Shown piece by piece: positions 7,315 through 12,925 of a DNA stretch of 12,925 bases. Source of the DNA: Acidobacteriaceae bacterium (lineage in GTDB: Bacteria > Acidobacteriota > Terriglobia > Terriglobales > Acidobacteriaceae). The notes under the pieces are model-generated. The model ran no database searches and was not told where the DNA came from. It worked only from the letters and a program-made list of their open reading frames with translations. The translations under genes and the position numbers were made by a program. Location: positions 6,691-19,615 of the forward strand of contig PLKU01000528.1 of the NCBI GenBank assembly GCA_003140705.1, read 5' to 3'. Numbering within the stretch: the stretch's first letter is position 1; each line of letters opens with the position of its first letter.

Positions 7315-8127
7315 ATGCCCACCAAACCGAAGCTCGGCCAAAACTTTCTTAACGATGCGCAGGCAGTACAGCGCATCGCCAACTCTCTCGGCGATCTTTC
7401 CGGCCGCGCGGTTGTCGAGATCGGTCCCGGAGCGGGCGCAATTACTGGGGCCTTGGCCGCAAGGGCTTCTCACGTTGTCGCCGTGGAGCTCGATCACGAA
7501 CTCGCTGCACATCTGCGAACTGAGTTTCCTGCCGAGCGGGTCACCGTGGTAGAGCAAGACGTTCTCAACTTCGACTTTGCGGCAGCCTCAGCAGCGGCCG
7601 GCCAAAGCCTGCCGGTAGCCGGAAACTTACCTTACGGCATTACTTCACAGATTCTGCTCAAGCTTGCTGCCAACCACGCCACTCTCGATCGCGCAGTCCT
7701 CATGGTTCAGCGCGAAGTTGCCGATCGCATCACGGCAAGCCCGGGCAGCCGCGACTATGGGTTGCTTTCAGTCACAGTACAGATGTACGGCCCGGCTGAG
7801 ACGCTCTTCACACTGCCGCCCTCATCCTTCTCGCCACCACCGGACGTGTACTCCGCCGTTTTTCGCTGGCGTTTTGCACCACGCTTTGAAGAGCTCGACG
7901 TTCAGCCAAGCACCTTCCTTCGTTTCGTTCGCACGGTATTTGCGCAGAAGCGGAAGACTCTCTCCAACAATCTTCGCGCTGCAGGCGTTGCACCGGATGC
8001 TATTACAGCGGCATTCGCTCAAGCCGGCGTTGACCCTCGTGCGCGCGCGGAAGCACTGACGATTGAAGCCCTCGCTAGCCTCTCCAAGTGTATGGATACT
8101 TCTTCGTCTCCTGACTCACAAGAATGA
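7315..8127 (+). CDS. rsmA: 16S rRNA (adenine1518-N6/adenine1519-N6)-dimethyltransferase
   Basis: A 270-residue RsmA/KsgA, which uses S-adenosylmethionine to dimethylate two adjacent adenines in the 3'-terminal hairpin of 16S rRNA during 30S assembly. The order of motifs is complete: GQNFL at 8-12, the SAM-binding loop EIGPGAGAIT at 35-44, acidic VELD at 57-60 for the ribose, QDV at 81-83, catalytic NLPY at 104-107, then FSPPPDVYSAVFRW at 172-185 and FAQKRKTLSNNL at 209-220. The usual PKVxS block reads PDVYS here. Length is normal. The ATG at 7315 has AAGG six bases before it. It follows the esterase by 32 bases on the same strand, so readthrough from that gene is likely; there is no functional link between the two. 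Confidence 0.96.
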   Translation: MPTKPKLGQNFLNDAQAVQRIANSLGDLSGRAVVEIGPGAGAITGALAARASHVVAVELDHELAAHLRTEFPAERVTVVEQDVLNFDFAAASAAAGQSLPVAGNLPYGITSQILLKLAANHATLDRAVLMVQREVADRITASPGSRDYGLLSVTVQMYGPAETLFTLPPSSFSPPPDVYSAVFRWRFAPRFEELDVQPSTFLRFVRTVFAQKRKTLSNNLRAAGVAPDAITAAFAQAGVDPRARAEALTIEALASLSKCMDTSSSPDSQE

Positions 8128-8132
8128 CTTTC

Positions 8133-8147
8133 TAACGTTAGCTAACT
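8133..8147. repeat. overlapping palindromes just after rsmA
   Basis: CTAACGTTAG (8133-8142) and GTTAGCTAAC (8138-8147) are two perfect 10-base palindromes sharing their middle 5 bases. They begin 6 bases after the rsmA stop. No T-run follows, so this is not an intrinsic terminator. It could be a protein-binding site for the next gene or chance. Confidence 0.35.
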
Positions 8148-8271
8148 CGCGACAAGAACCATTAGGAATAGGCATTCGCAACACTTTTCAATAACTGGTG
8201 TCTTCTTGTATGTGAGCGCGGATCGGCAATGGAATCACAAATTAGCTACCGCCTCCCAAGGAGAAACATCC

Positions 8272-8622
8272 ATGAAAGTCTCTCTGTTAGGCGTCGGACT
8301 TCTCGCACTTAGCTCAACCGTTGGCTTCAGCCAGGCGGCACCGGCAGCTGCTTCGGCACCTGTGCAACGCCATGCCGCCACCATCAACCAACGACGCGAC
8401 TTCCAGCAACACAGGATAGCGCAAGGGATTAACAGCGGGCGCCTCAGCGCCGGACACGCAAGTCGCCTGGAACACCGCGAAATGCGCATTGGCCGCACGG
8501 AAAGGCACATGCGCGCTGCCAACCACGGGCGCCTGAATCATGCCGATCGCGTCGCACTTAACCATCGGCTGAACCGGGTTTCGCGGTCGATTTACCGCGA
8601 CAAACACGTGGCACGGCGCTAA
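8272..8622 (+). CDS. small exported basic protein with a two-fold internal repeat, function unknown
   Basis: A 116-residue protein. Residues 1-21 form a signal peptide ending in FSQA, so it should be periplasmic or secreted. The mature part is rich in Arg and His and predicted helical. It is built from two copies of a unit exactly 30 residues apart (53-75 and 83-105): both share N-x-G-R-L, then L-x-H-R and R-x-x-R at the same positions (9 of 23 identical). The family of small proteins with a RIxQGxxSGxL helix pair and a C-terminal RxIYRDKH motif is common in soil bacteria and has no assigned function that I know. The start at 8272 is chosen because AAGGAG sits 8 bases before it and it gives a clean signal peptide; an in-frame GTG at 8206 is less likely. 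A strong terminator follows. Confidence 0.8.
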   Translation: MKVSLLGVGLLALSSTVGFSQAAPAAASAPVQRHAATINQRRDFQQHRIAQGINSGRLSAGHASRLEHREMRIGRTERHMRAANHGRLNHADRVALNHRLNRVSRSIYRDKHVARR

Positions 8623-8648
8623 ACCCAACTGCAATCCTTGACGCCGAA

Positions 8649-8680
8649 GGCCGCCCAGTCATTGGGCGGCCCTTCTGTTT
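8649..8680 (+). terminator. intrinsic terminator after the small exported protein
   Basis: GGCCGCCCA (8649-8657) pairs perfectly with TGGGCGGCC (8663-8671) around a 5-base loop (gtcat), followed by cttctgttt. It starts 27 bases after the stop of the small exported protein. This is a standard rho-independent terminator shape on the plus strand. Confidence 0.85.
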
Positions 8681-8690
8681 GCGTAATCAG

Positions 8691-9167
8691 TCATCCGCCT
8701 GGAGAAGTTACGTCGAGACGGGCAAAGGGTGCTGCATTACCTGCTTGGCGTATTGCAAGCGTATAACCAATGTTAGTTTTGGGAATGTCATACACACCGA
8801 AGTCACAACTAAACACCGTCCAGGGTTCACTGATATTGGCGGCATCTGTGGTAGAGGTCCAATAATACTGACTTATGACAAAGTTAGTGAAGATCGGAAG
8901 GCGAAACACAGTTCCGTCCAAGTTCAGGCAAGTTGCATCGAAGAAATCTGAATGACTGTTCTCCATCCGGCCGGAAATTCTAATCTTGCCCATTTCGCCG
9001 TCCTCTCCTCTGCCAAAAGGCCAGCACAATCCGGCGAAGAGTTCCAGAGTAGAAGAGTTGCGGACGGTGTTCAGGAGAGTGATCAGTAAATGCCAATCAG
9101 ATAGTGAACCGAAACATACGCGAAGGTACCTCAGGTTAGGAATTGGCTCAAGAAATTGGCCGCAGGG
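8691..9167 (-). pseudogene. DUF1566/Lcl_C-domain remnant, no start
   Basis: One minus-strand frame is open from just inside a TAA (complement of 9168-9170) to the TGA at 8691. It reads SDWHLLITLLNTV, later LDGTVFRLPIFTNFVISQYY followed by WTSTTDAANISEPWTVF, then DFGVYDIPKTNIGYTLAIRQ. This follows the DUF1566 (Lcl C-terminal) pattern: DWRLP-type block, then YYWSSTT, a W-V-F strand, G-V-Y-x-x-x-K-T-N and a closing AVRG-like strand. Evidence of decay: no ATG, GTG or TTG precedes the DWRLP block (the only early start is a TTG at 9029, inside the domain), the block itself is degraded to DWHLL, and the spacing between blocks is irregular. DUF1566 proteins are usually exported and of unclear role. 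The identification of the C-terminal half is fair; that of the N-terminal half is weaker. Confidence 0.6.
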
Positions 9168-9246
9168 TTACGGATTTCTTAAGAGATCGTAACGCCGCGG
9201 CCGATACATCAATCGCTCGATTTGAGAAGACAACAGGCGGGTGCCC

Positions 9247-10830
9247 CTATTTGTGCGATCCGCCACCACCGCCACCACCACTATGGGAAGCGCCACCACC
9301 ACCGCCGCCACCGCCGCCGCCGCCACTCGAATAACCGCCAGAAGAGTGACTGGCCGACGCTCCGCCACCTGAATAGCCACCTCCTGAAGGTGCACGGCTC
9401 GGCGCTGACGGGTGCGGACCACCGCCGCTGCTGCTCAATGGTCTCGGTCCATTCGAATTTGGCGAAAAGCCTGGCCGGCTCACGCCAGGAGCTGACCCGC
9501 CGATTGCCGGCACACCGGCCCCGGTCCTGGATGATGGAGTGCCCGGAACCGCTCCGTTGACAAAGCCTGAGGCCGACCGCTCATATTGCACACGAGGTGA
9601 AATCGGCCGAAATGGCTGCACTGATTGGCCGGCGATCATCACCGGTCCTGACCGATCACGCGCCGGCAGAGCGGTGTTTCCGACAATTGGCCGGCGATTT
9701 ACGGGGATGATCGTCCTCGTGGCGACCAATCCAAGATGGCCGATGGGTTGGCGCGGGTGTGGACGCAAAGGAGGGCGATATCCACCAAAGACAGAGCCGA
9801 TATTAGGCCCGTAGTAAATTCCACCGCCCCACCAAGGCGCGCAGCCTCCCATCCCCGGTGTCCAGCCCCAACCGAATGCGTCGTAGAAATTCCAAGTTCC
9901 GCATTGATAGGGAAGGAAGCCCCAAGAGTTGCCGGATGCCCAGACATAACCATACCCCGGGGTTAACATCCAGTTCCCGTTGCCGTAGGGGTCCCATCCG
10001 CTGTTGGTTGCTTCATACGGCGACCAGATGTTTCCCTGGCCGGGGACGTTATACCAGTTGCCATTCGCATCCAGATCGTTCCACGCCGGGTTGCTACTGT
10101 CGGCAAATCCTTTTGTCGCTGCTGTCCGGGACGAGGCTTCCGCCGTCAAGACCTGGTCGCGGTCAGAGTTCCATGTGTCCCATGAATCCGGCTCGATGGA
10201 TTCACTCATGTCAAAGTGTGCGGGATCCGTTGCACTCAAGGCGACGCTCTCGCCGCCGTGCAGGTCCACGGCCAAGGCGCTTCCGCGCTCCAAATGCGCA
10301 TTCCCAGAGAAAACGGCTAAGTCGCCCGGAGGCTTGTCGAGGTTAATTCGCAAAACGCTAAAGCCGCTGGCCGTCACCTGACTGTCGCCAAACCGAATGC
10401 GAAGGACCCCGCTCTGTCCGCCTTGCAGCTCAAAGTAGCCAAGCCCGCTGCTTAGCACAATCTCTGCTTCGCCAGCACTCCCCTGGCCATGCAAGGCCGT
10501 CAAAACAAGCGAGCTGTTTGGAGAGAGCCGGACCACGCTTCCGTCTTCGAATTGAATCTCTGCCCGTCCGTTGTCTCCGGTGACTACCCGCGTGCCCTCA
10601 AACAAAGGCGCATTTGCCACGGCCTGATCGGCGATCACCTGGCTGCCTTGCGAGAGTTGCACCTGACCATCCACGCTGCTGAGGCGAGCTGCCCTGGCCG
10701 CTTGCCCCTGGTCATCCGCGAACGCCGCAGGCGAAGAAATGACCATTGTCAACGAAAGTGCCGCCAGCCCCAGAACCGCTGCGACCCACCCGCGTCCCTC
10801 CAACCTCACTGGATTAACGCTCAGCTTCAT
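9247..10830 (-). CDS. exported FecR-domain protein with Trp-rich region and Gly/Ser/His-rich tail
   Basis: A 527-residue protein. Residues 1-39 form a signal peptide (hydrophobic 15-32, AFA-D). Residues about 47-200 are a FecR-type beta domain: VDGQVQLSQG, then LFEGTRVVTGDNGRAEIQFE and DGSVVRLSPNSSLVL, ending near LAVFSGNAHLERG. Residues about 250-335 carry repeated W-x-P-Y-G-x-G-x-W units (WSPYEATNSGWDPYGNGNW, GYGYVWASG, WGFLPYQCGTW, FGWGWTPG), as in DUF6600-type proteins. The last 60 or so residues are almost only Gly, Ser and His with a run of about 11 glycines. No FecI sigma factor or TonB receptor is nearby and there is no membrane helix after the signal, so a classic iron-signalling anti-sigma role is unlikely; an envelope structural or binding role is more plausible. 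A purine-rich GGAAGGCGGAAC stretch precedes the ATG. It lies 172 bases downstream of the secreted protein on the same strand. Confidence 0.85.
   Translation of the reverse strand: MKLSVNPVRLEGRGWVAAVLGLAALSLTMVISSPAAFADDQGQAARAARLSSVDGQVQLSQGSQVIADQAVANAPLFEGTRVVTGDNGRAEIQFEDGSVVRLSPNSSLVLTALHGQGSAGEAEIVLSSGLGYFELQGGQSGVLRIRFGDSQVTASGFSVLRINLDKPPGDLAVFSGNAHLERGSALAVDLHGGESVALSATDPAHFDMSESIEPDSWDTWNSDRDQVLTAEASSRTAATKGFADSSNPAWNDLDANGNWYNVPGQGNIWSPYEATNSGWDPYGNGNWMLTPGYGYVWASGNSWGFLPYQCGTWNFYDAFGWGWTPGMGGCAPWWGGGIYYGPNIGSVFGGYRPPLRPHPRQPIGHLGLVATRTIIPVNRRPIVGNTALPARDRSGPVMIAGQSVQPFRPISPRVQYERSASGFVNGAVPGTPSSRTGAGVPAIGGSAPGVSRPGFSPNSNGPRPLSSSGGGPHPSAPSRAPSGGGYSGGGASASHSSGGYSSGGGGGGGGGGGASHSGGGGGGGSHK
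9256..9335. repeat. GCC/ACC triplet low-complexity tract
   Basis: The plus strand here is almost entirely imperfect cca/ccg triplets, encoding the polyglycine tail of the FecR-domain protein on the minus strand. Such tracts can gain or lose triplets without shifting the frame, so tail length may vary between strains. The plus-strand polyproline reading is only the shadow of this tract. Confidence 0.7.
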
Positions 10831-10938
10831 GGCGTTCCGCCTTCCTATTGCCTACCTACAATCGGACGCAATGCGCCCTACCCGGCAGGCCGACACTCTG
10901 TTGGACACATTCACGACCGCAAAAGTCACACTAAATTC

Positions 10939-10952
10939 TCCTCGCGGGAGGA
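10939..10952. other. weak hairpin between the secreted protein and the FecR gene
   Basis: TCCTC (10939-10943), loop gcgg, GAGGA (10948-10952). On the minus strand it lies about 50 bases after the stop of the secreted protein and is followed by gaattt, so it could be a weak terminator separating that gene from the FecR gene. The stem is only 5 bp and the T-run is short. I saw no convincing promoter for the FecR gene in the rest of this 172-base gap. Confidence 0.25.
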
Positions 10953-11002
10953 TTTATTTCACACTCTTGAGGGCATTTGTGTTCCGTTCCCCATCAACAA
11001 GC

Positions 11003-11701
11003 TCAGCTCCCAATACCAGCCAACAGCAACCGGGCCCGCTTCCTAACTCTTTGCAGCACATCCGGATCGGCAGCCAGCCGGCTTAAAATGCCCTGGATGG
11101 TTCTGAGTTCCAGGGTGCGCCCGTCCTTCGCAGCTTCAACCAAATACTCCAATTCACTGTCGAGCCCCAGTCGGTCATGCTGGAGCAGCGTCTCAAGCCG
11201 GGCACCCTCCATGACGGTCTCTGCCACGGCCACAATGGAATCTCCAAGCGATTGAATCTCTTTATCCTTTGAGTAGTTGAATTCGCAGCCCCAGTTTCCC
11301 TCAGGCCCGATGTACGTCAGCTTCTTCCACCCCTGGAATGCCACCTTCAAATGGCTTTCACAGCCCGAGTTGAAGAGTCCCTGCTGCTGTGCCGTTTGAA
11401 AGACGCGCTCTGCAAACTTCGAGCTCACCTTTATATCGCGATCAACATCCGGCGCCTGGATTTGATCGCCACCCACCTGGGCACCTTGTGGTCCGGCTGC
11501 TACCTTGCTGCCTCGGTCCGAACGGAAGTGGCCCGTTCCATCCGTATGGAGGGTCAACGTCCAGTGCGAGGGGGAAAGTCCGGGGTTTGAGAACTCCACC
11601 TGAAACACTGGAGACGATGCGGTTCCAAGCTCGCCCAATGCCGGCAATGCCGCTAAAGCCAGCCCGAAGATTAACCATGTTGCCGCTCTTAACCGCGTCA
11701 T
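11003..11701 (-). CDS. secreted protein of unknown function, translationally coupled to ruvC
   Basis: A 232-residue protein I do not recognise. Residues about 5-23 are a signal peptide (hydrophobic core LIFGLALAALPALG). The next stretch looks like beta strands (FQVEFSNPG, WTLTLHTDGTGHFRSD), followed by an alpha-helical half from about 145 onwards with a basic C-terminus (RVRKRARLLLAG). Two cysteines, C114 and C139, are placed so that a periplasmic disulfide is possible. The start overlaps the ruvC stop in an ATGA (11698-11701), so translation is probably coupled and both are on one transcript. There is no sign of DNA-binding or nuclease motifs, and an exported protein has no obvious place in Holliday junction resolution. 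The shared operon may simply reflect expression needs. Confidence 0.75.
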   Translation of the reverse strand: MTRLRAATWLIFGLALAALPALGELGTASSPVFQVEFSNPGLSPSHWTLTLHTDGTGHFRSDRGSKVAAGPQGAQVGGDQIQAPDVDRDIKVSSKFAERVFQTAQQQGLFNSGCESHLKVAFQGWKKLTYIGPEGNWGCEFNYSKDKEIQSLGDSIVAVAETVMEGARLETLLQHDRLGLDSELEYLVEAAKDGRTLELRTIQGILSRLAADPDVLQRVRKRARLLLAGIGS

Positions 11702-12207
11702 CGCCCTACCTCTTGTGCCGCGATCGTCTGCGCGGTATGAATGTGGCAGATGGCAACCGCCAGTGCGTCAGCCACATCGGCCGGTTCGGGCAATTCGGTC
11801 AATTCCAACAGCCGTGCCACCATAAACTGCATTTGCTCCTTTTTTGCCAAACCGTAGCCGACGACGCTGGACTTGATCTTTAGCGGGGCATATTCCGCTA
11901 CAAGAATACCGTGTGAAGCCGCAGCCATCAGGGCAACGCCTCTGACCTGTCCAAGCTTCAGGGCTGACTTGGCATTTACAGAGTAAAAGACTTCCTCGAT
12001 TGCCACCGCATCCGGATTCCACCGCGCCAGCTGCGCATCCAACTCCTGAAACACCTGTAACAGCCGCTCTGCTGTGGTCAGGGCCTTTTTCATGCGAATG
12101 GCGCCCATCGCTTTGCATACCAGCCGAGGCACTCGTCCGGTGTCGTCCGAGTCCACGACCCCAAACCCTGTGATCTCAGTTCCGCAATCGATCCCAAACA
12201 CCCGCAT
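11698..12207 (-). CDS. ruvC: Holliday junction endonuclease RuvC
   Basis: A 169-residue resolvase that cuts four-way DNA junctions with RuvAB during recombinational repair. The fold is RNase H-like and the four acidic metal ligands are present: D7 in FGIDCGT, E71 in AIEEVFYSVNAKSALKLGQ, and D144 and D147 in ADVADALAVAICH. The first motif has Cys-Gly-Thr where Escherichia coli has Pro-Gly-Ser. I chose the ATG at 12207, which places the first Asp at position 7 as in E. coli; a TTG three codons upstream (12216) is also open but has no better ribosome site. No ruvA or ruvB is in the window. The stop overlaps the start of the secreted protein gene. Confidence 0.94.
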   Translation of the reverse strand: MRVFGIDCGTEITGFGVVDSDDTGRVPRLVCKAMGAIRMKKALTTAERLLQVFQELDAQLARWNPDAVAIEEVFYSVNAKSALKLGQVRGVALMAAASHGILVAEYAPLKIKSSVVGYGLAKKEQMQFMVARLLELTELPEPADVADALAVAICHIHTAQTIAAQEVGR

Positions 12208-12492
12208 CGGGTCCAAGTCTACCGCACCGCCGCCCTCAACGCACCCCCCAAAAACAATGGCCGTCGCGGCCCCTTAAGGCTGCACGCTTCCGCAGGCCAA
12301 TCGGATCGCAACATGTGCCTTCATGAATGGCTGAAGCTGGAGGCTACCGTTCATAGAGCGCGTGGCCATCAACGGCTACTAAGTTACTGTTGCCCGATTG
12401 CTGAGGGCTTGGCGGCCGTCGGCATCTAGAGGGTGACTCTTCAGGTCAGGCGTGAATTCAGACTGGGCTTTTGCTTCCGATTGCTTTTTCGC
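12208..12492. other. spacer between ruvC and the ArsR gene
   Basis: This divergent spacer upstream of ruvC (minus) and the ArsR-type gene (plus) holds no gene I can support. A 38-codon plus-strand ORF at about 12314-12430 has no ribosome site and no recognisable content. The palindrome CCTTAAGG at about 12271-12278 is the only compact symmetry noticed. No good promoter for ruvC was seen. Confidence 0.4.
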
Positions 12493-12543
12493 TTGACAAC
12501 TTTTCATTGGTGCGTGGTAACTTACCGTTAGTGGATGCTTACC
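12493..12543 (+). promoter_or_regulatory. candidate promoter and auto-operator of the ArsR gene
   Basis: A perfect -35 hexamer TTGACA is at 12493-12498. The best-spaced -10 (17 bases later) is GGTAAC at 12516-12521, which matches the consensus at only three positions. That -10 is part of the palindrome GGTAA-c-TTACC (12516-12526), and CTTACC recurs at 12538-12543. A repressor bound to this palindrome would cover the -10, as expected for self-repression by an ArsR-type protein. Transcription would begin near 12528-12531, at or next to the GTG start, so the mRNA may be leaderless. Confidence 0.5.
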
Positions 12544-12884
12544 TACAAGCAGGGCTGGATGCACTGGGCGATTCGACGCGCATGGCCATCTTCCAGAAGC
12601 TTTCTGCGGGGCCGATTGCCGTGAATGAGCTGGCCCGCAAGCTTCCAGTGAGCCGCCCCGCGGTATCACAGCACTTGAAGGTGCTGAAGAATGCAGGACT
12701 GGTGACCGACAGCCGTGTTGGAACACGCCGCCTCTACAGTCTGAATCCTGAAGGCGTTGCCCGTTTACGCGCACACTTCGACCAACTTTGGACCAGGGCC
12801 CTGACCTCATTTCAAACTTCTGTCGAAAAGATCCCCCTTGGAGAGACACATGCCAAACCTGCTAGAAACCGCCGTCGTACTTAA
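12531..12884 (+). CDS. ArsR/SmtB-type winged-helix repressor
   Basis: A 117-residue transcription repressor. Helices 1-2 are YLQAGLDALGDSTRMAIFQK (4-23), followed by AGPIAVNELARKLPVS, the recognition helix around 41-54 (SRPAVSQHLKVLKNAG) and a beta wing LVTDSRVGTRRLYSL at about 57-71. It contains no cysteine, so the metal-binding CxC of arsenic or cadmium sensors is absent; this is the non-metal subgroup usually paired with an SRPBCC protein. The GTG at 12531 is chosen because a TTGACA promoter lies 33-38 bases before it and the N-terminus then fits the family; the frame is open back to a TTG at 12471, but that would begin upstream of the promoter. No Shine-Dalgarno precedes the GTG. The last 35 bases overlap the next gene. 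The basic tail (PARNRRRT) is encoded in the overlap. Confidence 0.88.
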   Translation: MDAYLQAGLDALGDSTRMAIFQKLSAGPIAVNELARKLPVSRPAVSQHLKVLKNAGLVTDSRVGTRRLYSLNPEGVARLRAHFDQLWTRALTSFQTSVEKIPLGETHAKPARNRRRT

Positions 12885-12925
12885 AAGCGTGCGCGTTCAG
12901 GCACCAATCGAGCGCGCCTTCTCAG
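12850..12925 (+). CDS. SRPBCC/AHSA1-type protein, N-terminal 25 residues only (runs off window)
   Basis: The ATG at 12850, with GGAG in ttggagagacac just before it, opens a frame that is still open at the window end. The visible part ends VRVQAPIERAFS, the first strand and helix entry of SRPBCC (START-like, AHSA1/Aha1 C-terminal) domains, where V-x-A-P-I-E-x-A-F is typical. It overlaps the ArsR gene by 35 bases in another frame, which is the usual arrangement of ArsR-SRPBCC pairs. These domains bind hydrophobic ligands; the partner here may be the ligand-handling protein controlled by the repressor. Identification rests on the short N-terminus plus the gene pairing. Confidence 0.75.
   Translation, partial: MPNLLETAVVLKSVRVQAPIERAFS

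Noticed and set aside
9143..9334. Plus-strand ORF ending in polyproline
   Set aside because: The polyproline is the complement of the polyglycine tail of the FecR-domain protein, and the frame starts with an unsupported TTG.
11389..11883. 164-residue plus-strand ORF
   Set aside because: It is antisense to both ruvC and the secreted protein gene and has no recognisable domain.
12314..12430. 38-codon plus-strand ORF between ruvC and the ArsR gene
   Set aside because: No ribosome binding site, no signal or domain features, and a length expected by chance.
12379..12849. 156-residue minus-strand ORF
   Set aside because: It is antisense to the ArsR gene and its promoter, which have strong family and context support.
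1..12925. CRISPR array, transposon ends, tRNA or rRNA genes, defence system
   Set aside because: No regularly spaced repeats, transposase or integrase, tRNA-like fold, or known defence gene was seen on either strand; a tRNA and IS search by program would be a stricter test.

Overview
The window looks like chromosomal DNA from a soil-type bacterium, most likely an Acidobacteriota member (Terriglobia-like). This is inferred from the company of genes: a Tat-exported GHL6/beta-galactosidase-trimerisation protein, a FecR protein with a tryptophan-rich DUF6600-like region and glycine-rich tail, a RuvC with a GIDCGT motif, an exported type B carboxylesterase, and an ArsR-SRPBCC pair. No rRNA, tRNA, CRISPR array, insertion sequence or phage gene was seen.

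Layout. 1-985 (+) is the 3' part of a membrane glycosyltransferase of the GT39/PMT type. 986-1250 holds what looks like a decayed TPR repeat. 1251-3464 (-) is a Tat-signal glycoside-hydrolase-like protein. 3465-3840 contains a remnant of an SGNH acyltransferase tail with two tandem hairpins. 3841-5310 (-) is glgA (glycogen synthase). A 397-bp divergent spacer separates it from an exported carboxylesterase (5708-7282, +), which is followed closely by rsmA (7315-8127, +). A small exported, basic, internally repeated protein (8272-8622, +) ends in a clear intrinsic terminator. 8691-9167 (-) is a start-less remnant of a DUF1566/Lcl_C domain. On the minus strand, ruvC (12207-11698), a secreted protein of unknown function (11701-11003, coupled by ATGA) and a FecR-domain protein (10830-9247) follow one another. 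The right edge has an ArsR-type repressor (12531-12884, +) overlapping the start of an SRPBCC/AHSA1 protein that runs off the window.

How the parts relate. This is a mosaic of housekeeping genes (glgA, rsmA, ruvC) and envelope or secreted accessory proteins rather than one pathway. Three of the larger gaps hold recognisable pieces of dead genes (TPR, SGNH, DUF1566), so slow gene loss is the main theme of the non-coding DNA. I found no convincing undescribed multi-gene system. The points most worth checking are the ArsR control region, which may be leaderless and self-operated, the coupling of ruvC to an exported protein, the 30-residue-period repeat protein, and the decayed domains.
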